Below are positions 1 through 6,229 of a DNA stretch of 9,904 nucleotides, piece by piece. How positions within the stretch are numbered: position 1 is the stretch's first letter; every line of letters starts with the position of its first letter. The notes beneath the pieces are model-generated. The model had not been told where the DNA came from, did not search any database, and saw only the letters and a list, made by a program, of their open reading frames with translations. The translations under genes and the position numbers were made by a program. This stretch comes from Propionibacteriaceae bacterium (lineage in GTDB: Bacteria > Actinomycetota > Actinomycetes > Propionibacteriales > Propionibacteriaceae). The DNA is taken from assembly GCA_025923975.1 (NCBI GenBank), contig JAICEV010000102.1, forward strand, positions 1 through 9,904. The letters run 5' to 3'.

Positions 1-1
1 T

Positions 2-991
2 GAGAAGGTGCAGATTGTGGAACGGGCCATGCACCAACTCTCCCGGTCGGGAATCGACCCCGAAGCTGTGCAGACCGCAGAACAGTTGCTCACCGACTAC
101 GCGCCGCTGCTCGCACCCGCCGACCTACACCGCTACGCCTTGAAGGTGGTGGATGCGGCCGATCCAGACGGCCCGGAACCAGTCGATGAGCAACTCCAAC
201 ACGACCGCCGCTATCTCGAACTCAAGCAGCGCCGCGATGGTATGTGGTGGCTGCAGGGCAAACTCAGCGGCACCGTAGGTGCCCAACTCAACGCCATCCT
301 CGACCCGCTCACCAAGCCGCGCCGCAGCAGCCTCGACGACCACAACGCAAACACCACCGTCATTCCCGATGAGCGGCCCTATGGGCAACGGCTGCACGAT
401 GGGTTGGATGAGGTCTGCGGCCGAGTGCTGAAAATGCAGGACCAGCCGATCTCCGGCGGCACCCCGGCATCAGTGATCGTCACCATCGATATAGATGAGC
501 TGCTAGCCAAAGCCGGCCTCGCCGAAACCAGTGACGGATCAATGCTGACCCCACAGCAGCTGCTGCAGATAGCCGATGAAGCCGAGATCTGGCCCACCAT
601 CATCAACCGCAACGGCATCCCGCTGGCACTAGGACGAACCCAACGGTTGGCCTCCAAAGGCCAAACCATGGCCCTCACCGCCAGAGACGGCGGCTGTTCC
701 TTTCCCGGCTGCACCCACCCGCCCAGCTGGTGCGACCGGCACCACATCCTGGACTGGATCCGCGGCGGGCTGACCGATGTAGACAACATGACCCTGCTTG
801 TGCCGGTATCACCACACTCATTTCCTGCAAAAAGGCTGGAGCTGCCGCATCAATACCGACGGACTACCCGAATGGATCCCGCCCAGGTGGATCGACCAAC
901 AGCACGACCCCAACAAAACACCCGCATCCGACGCCTGCACGCCCAACAACGGGAGGACTTGCGGCGCCGACGACCAGCCGCCGCCGCATGA
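2..991 (+). pseudogene. 13E12-family DUF222/HNH endonuclease-like gene, 5'-truncated by the window, HNH motif destroyed by two frameshifts
   Basis: The reading frame is already open at the left edge, so the true start lies outside. The first part reads as a DUF222 domain, followed by the start of an HNH nuclease domain with a Cys-x4-Cys pair (codons 695-712) and a DRHHI motif (His codons 740-745). After DNMTLL (about 785-799) the frame loses the expected family sequence. Skipping one base near 800 restores CRYHHTHFLQKGW, then a PEWIPPRWID stretch typical of mycobacterial 13E12 proteins. Near 905-920, at an AAAA run, the family match returns to the original frame (NTRIRRLHAQQ) and runs to the TGA at 989-991. 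About 38 codons are thus read out of frame, including the last metal-binding His pair. Family members are multicopy in mycobacteria and of unclear function. The gene is probably an inactive nuclease; two sequencing indels are the alternative. Confidence 0.8.
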
Positions 992-1012
992 TCGATCATG
1001 CAGCCCCCCAAC

Positions 1013-1306
1013 CTAGGTCCAGGAGACGCTGAGTTGATCATTCGCACCAAAACGCACGAGGTGCCGAGCTACCACGTCCTTGAGCGTCTCGAGCTGCATC
1101 GCATCCTCGGCAGTACCGATCAGTTCGATGCCCGTCGGCACAGCTCTGAGATCACAAATTCCAAAGTCGAACTCGAGCCTTCCACCTTCATCGGTGAAGT
1201 CGGTCTTCACCTTGTTTCCGAAGTGGCTGACCAGTTGCTTGATGTAACGCTCCGGCCGCGCCGTGGCAACGAAGGCGGTCGCCGAGACCCTGTCCGGAGA
1301 GGTCAA
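1013..1306 (-). CDS. DUF2218 domain protein
   Basis: This 97-residue protein fits the DUF2218 family in length and pattern. It has an N-terminal ATARPERYIKQLVSHFGNK segment, a central RLEFDFGICDL strand, and a C-terminal ETLKDVVARHLVRF helix. The family is small, cytosolic and of unknown function; in other genomes members often lie near iron- or siderophore-related genes. The start is a TTG (1304-1306) overlapping the TGA stop of the upstream P450 gene as TTGA. A GGAG Shine-Dalgarno sequence lies 5 bases before it inside the P450 gene, so translation is probably coupled. The gene is the last of the ligase-P450-DUF2218 operon, and its stop lies 21 bases from the convergent 13E12 gene. No catalytic motif is apparent. 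A role in serving the P450, for example with haem or redox, is only a guess from position. Confidence 0.82.
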   Translation of the reverse strand: MTSPDRVSATAFVATARPERYIKQLVSHFGNKVKTDFTDEGGRLEFDFGICDLRAVPTGIELIGTAEDAMQLETLKDVVARHLVRFGANDQLSVSWT

Positions 1307-2568
1307 TTGGTCTCCACTCTTACCGGAAACTTCTTGATTCCGTTGATGAAGTTGCTGCGAACCCGGCTCACCTCACCGTTCAGCTCGATTGAGGCGAGCC
1401 GGGGGATCAGCTCAGTGAACATGAGCCGGATCTCCATCCTGGCCAGCGCGCTCCCCAGGCACACGTGCGGACTGCCCTTGCCGAAGGTCATGTGATCGAT
1501 ATTGGTCCTGGTGACGTCGAAGCGATACGGATCCTCGAAAACGGCATCGTCACGATTCCCCGAGGCAAACCACATCACAACCTTGTCGCCGGCCTTGATC
1601 GACTTTCCGCCAAGCTCCAAGTCCTGGGTGGCTGTGCGGCGGAAGTGGTACACCGGCGACGCCCAACGCAGGAACTCCTCCACTGCGCCCGGGATCAGTT
1701 CCGGCTGCTCCTGCAAGAGTTTCAGTTGATCTTGATTCTCGATCAACGCAAGCATCGATTGGCTGATCGCGTGCCGCGTCGTCTCGTTACCCGCAATCAC
1801 GAGCAACAGAAAGTAGTTGTCGAAGTCGCTCGCCGAAAGCGGCTCGCCGTCCTCAGGCGTGCGGTTCACGAGCATGCTGATCAAGTCGGTACCGTCCCCA
1901 CCCTTGCGCCGTTGGGCGAGCTCGCGGCCGTACTCGAAGACCTCCAGCGCGGCTGGGGAACGGAACGGCAGGTGCTTGTACTGATCACTATCGGGATCAG
2001 TGATCAGATGGTCGGTGTAATCGGGATCGGTGTTGGCGACCATTTGGTTGCCCCAGTTGATCAACATGCCGGTATCGCTGACTGGTACGTCCAGCAGCCT
2101 TACCAGAACGTTGATCGGAAAGTCAGCGCTGATCTTCTCAACAAAGTCGAATTCGGAGTTCTGCAAGGCGTTGTCGACCGTGACCTTAGTCAGACCGCGC
2201 AAAAACTCCTCATACTTTCGAGCCAGCGGTCCCTGAGCGAATTCCCGCTGGATCAGCTTCCGCAGCGCCCGGTGGCGCAGCCCATCGGTCTCAAGCATGG
2301 ACCGTCGCAGATCCATCAAGTCGTCATCGACTTCTTCGAGGTTCACATACTTCGTCGAGGTGAACCTCTCCGGATCACGATCAACCGCATCAACGTCTGC
2401 GTACCTGGTCACTGCCCAGAAACCGTGGTTCGGCGGTGCCTCCGGCGTCCAATGCACGGGGTCCTCGGCGCGCAGCCTGTCGAACATCGCCCAGCCCTCA
2501 TTACGGGCAAAGGCATCCAAATCGGTCAGATCGACTTGATCAAGTGGTACGGCGGTGGGCTGCGGCAC
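1303..2568 (-). CDS. cytochrome P450 monooxygenase
   Basis: This 421-residue soluble bacterial P450 has no signal peptide or membrane anchor. The I-helix oxygen-activation motif AGNETTR is at residues 259-265, the K-helix ExxR at E298-R301, and the haem-binding loop FGKGSPHVCLG at 362-372 with Cys370 as iron ligand. The haem loop is one residue longer than the common FGxGxHxCxG form, a length also seen in the mycobacterial CYP124/CYP125 group, to which the protein may be related; I cannot assign a CYP number. It would insert one oxygen atom using electrons from a ferredoxin and reductase, neither of which is encoded in the window. The GTG start (2566-2568) is supported by GAGGAG at 2574-2579. 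The gene begins 13 bases after the glutamine-synthetase-like gene, so the two are almost certainly cotranscribed. The likely substrate is the glutamylated amine or the amine itself (inference). Confidence 0.93.
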   Translation of the reverse strand: MPQPTAVPLDQVDLTDLDAFARNEGWAMFDRLRAEDPVHWTPEAPPNHGFWAVTRYADVDAVDRDPERFTSTKYVNLEEVDDDLMDLRRSMLETDGLRHRALRKLIQREFAQGPLARKYEEFLRGLTKVTVDNALQNSEFDFVEKISADFPINVLVRLLDVPVSDTGMLINWGNQMVANTDPDYTDHLITDPDSDQYKHLPFRSPAALEVFEYGRELAQRRKGGDGTDLISMLVNRTPEDGEPLSASDFDNYFLLLVIAGNETTRHAISQSMLALIENQDQLKLLQEQPELIPGAVEEFLRWASPVYHFRRTATQDLELGGKSIKAGDKVVMWFASGNRDDAVFEDPYRFDVTRTNIDHMTFGKGSPHVCLGSALARMEIRLMFTELIPRLASIELNGEVSRVRSNFINGIKKFPVRVETN

Positions 2569-2581
2569 GATCTCTCCTCAT

Positions 2582-3934
2582 CTACAGGTGGTAGGCGTAC
2601 TCGCGAAATTCCCAGTCGGTCACCCAGTGCTGGAAGCGTTCCAGCTCATTTCGCTTGTACGTCAGGAAGGTCTGGACGAACTGCTTGCCGAGGATTCCGG
2701 CCATGTCGGCATCCGCCTCAAAGGCGTCGAGCGCTGACGCAAGATCACCGGGAAGCTTGTCGGCCTTGCTCGGGTCGTATCCGTAGCCCTCCAGCGGTTG
2801 CGGAGGCTCGAGTCTGTCGCGGATCCCGAGGTAGGCCGCCGCAAGCAGCCCAGCAATGGCGAGGTAAGGGTTGGCGCTGGCGTCACCCAGCCGGAGCTCC
2901 ATCCGAGATGCCTTGCCGCGCTCCGGGGGGATCCGCACCATGGCGCTCCGGTTGTCAAAGCCCCAGTCGATCAGCCACGGAGCCAGGGTGTCGGGACCGA
3001 AACGCTTGTAGGAGTTGATGGTCGGGTTACTGATGGCAGCCAGCGCGGGCGCGTGGGCGAGCACGCCGGCGATCGCCGACTTGGCCGTCTTCGACAATCC
3101 GTCACCGGCTTTCGGGTCGTCGAACAGCGGTTGACCTGCGTCGTCCCAGGTGGAGAAGTGAATATGGAATCCGGATCCGCCTTCATCGTTGAACGGCTTG
3201 GCCATGAAAGTGGCCAGCTTGTCCTCCTGACGTGCCAGTTCCTGGATGGCGCTCTTGAAGCGGAAGGCGCGGTCGGCGGCATCGAGTGCTTCAGAGTGCC
3301 ACAAGTTGATCTCGAACTGTCCGCTGGAGAACTCATGGTTCGCGGCTACCACCTCGAGTCCGTAGGCCGAGAGATGCCGGAGCGTACGGAGCAACACATT
3401 CTCGGGGTCGCCTTTCAAGCCGGCGACGTAGACGTTGCCGGTTGCCTCTCCGTAGCGTTGCCAGCCGGTCGGGTTCTTATCAGTTCGCTCCAGGACGTAG
3501 AACTCGAGTTCGGGACCCGAAATCGGCCGCATGCCTAGATCAGCGAACTGCTGGACCACCCGCTTCAACACCGTGCGTGGGGATTCCTCGGACGGCGAGC
3601 CATCCGGGTTGTAGACATCGGCGATCACGTGCGCGACGCCGGGCTCCCACGGCACAACTTGAATCGTGCTGAGATCGGGAAAGGCCAGCACGTCGGGCAG
3701 CCCAGCCTCAAGCCCGCCCTCGATATCGACGACGTCGCCCATTGGCGTCGTCCCGTAGACGGACCGGCAGAAGGCCACACCGTCTTCGACGGTACGGGCG
3801 AATCGGTTGACCAGGACGTCCCGGCCGCGTTCGGTGCCAATCAGGTCCGAGTAGCCGACGCGTACGACGTCGATGTTCTGCGTCACGAGCTCGGCGGCCG
3901 CGTCCTCCAGACCACTGATGTCGAAATGAGCCAC
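2582..3934 (-). CDS. glutamine-synthetase-like gamma-glutamyl-amine ligase (PuuA/GlnA4-type)
   Basis: This 450-residue protein is of glutamine synthetase fold and should join the gamma-carboxyl of glutamate to an amine using ATP. The fold is seen in GPELEF (140-145, metal ligands E142/E144), NHEFSSGQFEINL (199-211, E201/E208), GSGFHIHFS (253-261, H257/H259), NPTINSYKR (303-311), NRSAMVRIP (328-336) and RMELRLGDASANPYL (344-358). Two features separate it from a true ammonia-using enzyme. The N-terminal ammonium-site loop (usual DGSS) reads DLIGTERGRD, and the Glu of the usual KRLVPGYEAP flap is Leu317 in my by-eye alignment. No adenylylation Tyr motif is visible. These changes are typical of ligases for polyamines, ethanolamine, isopropylamine or anilines. 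The GTG start (3932-3934) has GGAGG 5 bases upstream. It is first in an operon with a P450 and shares the cluster with PuuC- and PuuD-like genes, which supports amine catabolism rather than nitrogen assimilation. Confidence 0.9.
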   Translation of the reverse strand: MAHFDISGLEDAAAELVTQNIDVVRVGYSDLIGTERGRDVLVNRFARTVEDGVAFCRSVYGTTPMGDVVDIEGGLEAGLPDVLAFPDLSTIQVVPWEPGVAHVIADVYNPDGSPSEESPRTVLKRVVQQFADLGMRPISGPELEFYVLERTDKNPTGWQRYGEATGNVYVAGLKGDPENVLLRTLRHLSAYGLEVVAANHEFSSGQFEINLWHSEALDAADRAFRFKSAIQELARQEDKLATFMAKPFNDEGGSGFHIHFSTWDDAGQPLFDDPKAGDGLSKTAKSAIAGVLAHAPALAAISNPTINSYKRFGPDTLAPWLIDWGFDNRSAMVRIPPERGKASRMELRLGDASANPYLAIAGLLAAAYLGIRDRLEPPQPLEGYGYDPSKADKLPGDLASALDAFEADADMAGILGKQFVQTFLTYKRNELERFQHWVTDWEFREYAYHL

Positions 3935-3982
3935 CCGAACCTCCGCGCATTGTTTCTGAAGTGGAGCCTGCTGCGGGCCTGT

Positions 3983-3998
3983 CGTTTGGGCCCGAACA
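3983..3998. promoter_or_regulatory. operator site 1 (palindrome shared with 7774-7789)
   Basis: The sequence CGTTTGGGCCCGAACA is an imperfect palindrome around GGGCCC. It matches 14 of 16 positions of the palindrome at 7774-7789 in the other divergent control region. Read on the minus strand it begins inside the last three bases of the proposed -10 box of the ligase operon, a position where a bound repressor would block RNA polymerase. The protein that binds is not shown by sequence; the MarR regulator at 4927-5454 is the obvious candidate. Confidence 0.65.
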
Positions 3999-4025
3999 AT
4001 ATCGTGTTTGACCTAATCCTGACAA
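3996..4025 (-). promoter_or_regulatory. putative promoter of the ligase-P450-DUF2218 operon
   Basis: On the minus strand there is a -35 box TTGTCA (4020-4025) and a -10 box TATTGT (3996-4001) separated by 18 bases. Transcription would begin near 3990 and leave a leader of about 55 bases before the GTG at 3934. The -10 box overlaps operator site 1. The boxes fit the housekeeping sigma-factor pattern (TTGNNN, TANNNT), but mycobacterial promoters are loose and this is a prediction by eye. Confidence 0.5.
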
Positions 4026-4045
4026 GTGAACCAGCTCAAGGCCGA

Positions 4046-4075
4046 TTGCGGAGCTCCAGTGCCGCCGAGTACCGT
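4046..4075 (+). promoter_or_regulatory. putative promoter of the decarboxylase-MarR operon
   Basis: A -35 box TTGCGG (4046-4051) and a -10 box TACCGT (4070-4075) are separated by 18 bases, the same spacing as in the opposing ligase promoter. The -10 box overlaps the weaker palindrome at 4073-4088. Transcription would start near 4082, about 38 bases before the ATG at 4120, which has AGGAG at 4109-4113. A TTGACC at 4008-4013 is a better -35 box alone but has no -10 at a suitable distance. Confidence 0.4.
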
Positions 4076-4088
4076 ACGGATCCAAACG
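4073..4088. promoter_or_regulatory. operator site 3, degenerate copy of the cluster palindrome
   Basis: The sequence CGTACGGATCCAAACG matches site 2 (7774-7789) at 11 of 16 positions and keeps the outer CGT/ACG and inner GG/CC contacts, while the core is GGATCC instead of GGGCCC. With three flanking bases it matches the minus-strand form of site 1 at 14 of 19 positions. It begins in the last three bases of a -10-like TACCGT, the same geometry as site 1. Its centre lies 90 bases from the centre of site 1. If real, it would let the MarR gene regulate itself. Confidence 0.45.
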
Positions 4089-4119
4089 ACCTCGAGCCTT
4101 CCGCCCACAGGAGCGCTGT

Positions 4120-4917
4120 ATGACCGACGTCAAGGGTTTCTTCTACCCACGGACCGCAAGCGGCCGGTCGTCGCTGATCCCGTCACCTCCGTGGTACTAC
4201 TCCGGTGATCTTCTGACCGTGGAATACCGGACCGACCCCACTCGGGTGGCCGAGTTGCTCCCGTCCCCACTGTCACTAGCCGATGAGGATCCTGGAGCAG
4301 TTGCCCTGATCTGGGCGGACTGGCAGTCGTGTTCGTCCTCCCGCGAAGAGCTACTGGACCCGGTGCGCGCGCAATATAAAGAGGCCTTCGTCGTCGTGCG
4401 CTGCAGTTTCCAGGGTCAGACCTTCTCGCGCTGCGTCTACATCTGGGTCGACAAGGACTTCGCGATCGGTCGCGGCATTCACCAGGGCTATCCGAAAAAG
4501 CTGGGCTCCATGTGGCAGACGCGGCCACATCCGTTCTCCCAAGGCGCGCCGCAGATCGGCCCTGGCGGAGTGTTCGGCGCCACGCTCGCGGCTGGCGACC
4601 GGCGCCTCGCCGAGGCGGTGCTGACGCTGCGGGAGCAATCGGAGACCAATGGCTTCGTCAATTCCCACAAAATGGCGCACCACCGGATCGTCCCCGGCAT
4701 CGCGTCTGGTGCTCCGGACGCCTATGCGGAATTGATCGAGTCGGGCTCCAGCGAGTTCGAAGCCGGTCCGGCTTGGACCGGAGACGCGGAGCTGCGGCTG
4801 TTCGATTCGCCCACCGAGGAGCTCTCCAATCTCAGCGTCGAGGAGATCATCGGCGGTTACTACCGGCAGGTGGGTGTCGTCTGGAACGGCGGGCGGACCC
4901 TGGCCAAGCTCACCTAG
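4120..4917 (+). CDS. acetoacetate-decarboxylase-family enzyme
   Basis: This 265-residue protein matches the acetoacetate decarboxylase family in length and layout. The key active-site motif GYPKK is present, giving Lys126 as the likely Schiff-base lysine and Lys127 as its neighbour. Glu88 in QYKEAFVVV lies 38 residues before Lys126, close to the Glu76-Lys115 spacing of the clostridial enzyme. The catalytic set therefore looks intact, and a Schiff-base mechanism is expected. Members outside solvent-producing clostridia act on varied keto acids, and some work as aldolases or dehydratases, so acetoacetate need not be the substrate. In this cluster a keto-acid intermediate of ring cleavage or amine breakdown is more likely (inference). 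The ATG start is supported by AGGAG at 4109-4113. The MarR gene follows after 9 bases, so the two form an operon. Confidence 0.85.
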   Translation: MTDVKGFFYPRTASGRSSLIPSPPWYYSGDLLTVEYRTDPTRVAELLPSPLSLADEDPGAVALIWADWQSCSSSREELLDPVRAQYKEAFVVVRCSFQGQTFSRCVYIWVDKDFAIGRGIHQGYPKKLGSMWQTRPHPFSQGAPQIGPGGVFGATLAAGDRRLAEAVLTLREQSETNGFVNSHKMAHHRIVPGIASGAPDAYAELIESGSSEFEAGPAWTGDAELRLFDSPTEELSNLSVEEIIGGYYRQVGVVWNGGRTLAKLT

Positions 4918-4926
4918 CATGTCCGC

Positions 4927-5454
4927 ATGCCTGATCGCCACACCCTCGCCGAGACCGAGAAGGCGATGAGCGCACACGTAAGCGACTTGCCACTCAACTT
5001 CCCTGCCGCGGCGGCGGTGTCAAGCCTCTACCGCGCTGCAAATGCCGTCCGCGTGCATCTGACGAATTCGGTGCTACGCCAGCACGGGCTCACCTGGACG
5101 GGCTTCGTGGTGCTCTGGGTGGTGTGGATCTGGGACGGGCTCGAGACGCGCCGAGCCGCAGAGAATGCGGCGATTTCCAAGGCCACGCTCACTGGGGTTG
5201 TCAAGACACTCGAAGCGCGCGGACTGATCACCCGCCGCGTCAGCGAGACCGACCGGCGCCTGGTGCACCTCGAGCTGACGCCGGACGGCCTGAGTCTGAT
5301 GAAGGAGCTCTATCCGATCTTCAACGCCGCTGAGGCCGAGGTAGTGGCGGGACTGTCGCCGAGAAGCGTCGCCCAGCTGACCAACAGTCTCCGATCGATC
5401 GTCACCGAGCTGGAGACCAAATCCACCGCGGCAATGAGCGAAGAGGCGAGCTGA
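4927..5454 (+). CDS. MarR-family transcriptional regulator
   Basis: The product is 175 residues, of usual size for a MarR dimer. A winged helix-turn-helix lies in the middle: the recognition helix reads SKATLTGVVKTLEARGLI, followed by a wing with the conserved DRR and the strand LVHLELTPDG. Long N- and C-terminal helices would form the dimer interface. MarR proteins usually repress nearby catabolic genes until an aromatic or similar ligand binds. Start choice is uncertain. The ATG at 4927 has no clear ribosome site, but the 13 codons to the next ATG (4966) have G/C at almost all third positions, as coding DNA here does. The ATG at 4966 has only GAGAAGG placed 2 bases upstream. The gene lies between units that carry the shared palindrome, making it the best candidate for the cluster regulator (inference). 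Confidence 0.9.
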   Translation: MPDRHTLAETEKAMSAHVSDLPLNFPAAAAVSSLYRAANAVRVHLTNSVLRQHGLTWTGFVVLWVVWIWDGLETRRAAENAAISKATLTGVVKTLEARGLITRRVSETDRRLVHLELTPDGLSLMKELYPIFNAAEAEVVAGLSPRSVAQLTNSLRSIVTELETKSTAAMSEEAS

Positions 5455-5458
5455 GCAC

Positions 5459-6229
5459 TCACACCTGAGCCGAGGCCGACGGACTCGCCTCCCGGGCACG
5501 CAGAGCCGCAGCAGCCACGAAATGACGGAACACCTTGGCCTGCACCGGATCTGTTGCGGCCGAGTCCTCGGGGTGCCACTGGACGCCGAGATACCAGCCT
5601 TCATGATCTTGCAAGGTCACCGCTTCGATCACCCCGTCAGCTGAGTACGCCGCCGGAGTGAGACCGGCTCCGAGCGTAGCGATGCACTGGTGGTGATAGC
5701 AGGAGATCGCGGTCCGACGCCCGACGATTTCACCCAGCGGAGACGTCTCATCAACTTCAAGATCATGAATTCGATTCCTGTGGTTGCCCACCGTGTCGTC
5801 CATGTCCTGGATCAGGTCGCCTCCGAGTGCAACGTTGACAATCTGAGTGCCTCGGCAGATCGCCAGTAGCGGGAGGTGCTCGTCAAGTGCGGCGCGCGCC
5901 ACAGCAAGATCAAATGCATCCTGTTCCTCATCAACCCCGTACTGGGTCGGGTGAGGCTGCTGGCCCGACCACCGAGCCGCGACATCCCCTCCGCCGGGTA
6001 GCAGCACACCATCCGCGAACCAGATTCGCTCTCGGGCAGCGTCGACGTCGATCTTGAGGTCCGGAGCGTACGGATGGACGACTACCGGCTCACCCCCGGC
6101 TGCGAATACCGCTTGGACGAGAGCGCGAGCGGTCACTTCCGCCTCATAGCGGAGGGCCGTCGCGCCGGGAGAGAAACGTGCTGGGATGACGATCAGCGGG
6201 CGGCGGAGCGTTGGGGGTTCTTCAGGCAT
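5459..6229 (-). CDS. PuuD-like gamma-glutamyl hydrolase (class I glutamine amidotransferase fold, peptidase C26)
   Basis: This 256-residue cytosolic protein has the catalytic triad of the PuuD group: the nucleophile Cys125 in LLAICRGTQ, and His219 and Glu221 in GVQWHPED. Other family marks are LPGGGD (77-82, oxyanion region), VNVALGGDL (131-139) and YHHQ (178-181). PuuD removes glutamate from gamma-glutamyl-GABA; this relative should cleave a gamma-glutamyl amide, releasing glutamate and the amino compound. The start is an ATG at 6227-6229 that overlaps the end of the upstream aldehyde dehydrogenase gene by 8 bases, so translation is probably coupled; the Shine-Dalgarno match is weak. The stop lies only 4 bases from the MarR stop on the other strand. 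Mycobacterium tuberculosis has a similar set, glnA4 (Rv2860c), Rv2859c and aldC (from memory). A glutaminase subunit for a biosynthetic enzyme is less likely because no synthase partner is present. Confidence 0.88.
   Translation of the reverse strand: MPEEPPTLRRPLIVIPARFSPGATALRYEAEVTARALVQAVFAAGGEPVVVHPYAPDLKIDVDAARERIWFADGVLLPGGGDVAARWSGQQPHPTQYGVDEEQDAFDLAVARAALDEHLPLLAICRGTQIVNVALGGDLIQDMDDTVGNHRNRIHDLEVDETSPLGEIVGRRTAISCYHHQCIATLGAGLTPAAYSADGVIEAVTLQDHEGWYLGVQWHPEDSAATDPVQAKVFRHFVAAAALRAREASPSASAQV

Noticed and set aside
1981..2007. Perfect 8-base inverted repeat CTGATCAC/GTGATCAG with an 11-base spacer
   Set aside because: It is inside the P450 coding region, encodes ordinary residues around ITDPDSDQ, has no T-run, and matches nothing else in the window. 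A chance product of repeated GATC is more likely than an operator or terminator.
1465..3018. Long open frame of 517 codons on the plus strand
   Set aside because: It lies antisense to the P450 and the ligase, both of which have full family motifs. Its product shows no recognisable domain and ends in Arg/Ser/Gly-rich low-complexity sequence, as expected for a shadow frame in GC-rich DNA.
4917..4930. Small inverted repeat GCATG-TCCG-CATGC between the decarboxylase stop and the MarR start
   Set aside because: Arms of 5 bases are too short to support a terminator or an operator, and it shows no similarity to the GGGCCC palindrome.
4351..4977. Minus-strand open frame of 208 codons opposite the decarboxylase gene
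   Set aside because: The plus-strand frame carries the GYPKK active-site motif and a proper ribosome site; the opposite frame has no recognisable motif.
5440..5475. Possible bidirectional terminator between the convergent MarR and PuuD-like genes
   Set aside because: Only 4 bases separate the stop codons and I see no stable stem followed by T-rich sequence on either strand.
5459..6229. Reading the amidotransferase-fold gene as a glutaminase subunit of a biosynthetic enzyme
   Set aside because: No synthase partner is encoded nearby, and the sequence details (LLAICRGTQ, VNVALGGDL, YHHQ) match the PuuD/C26 hydrolase group, which also fits its neighbours.
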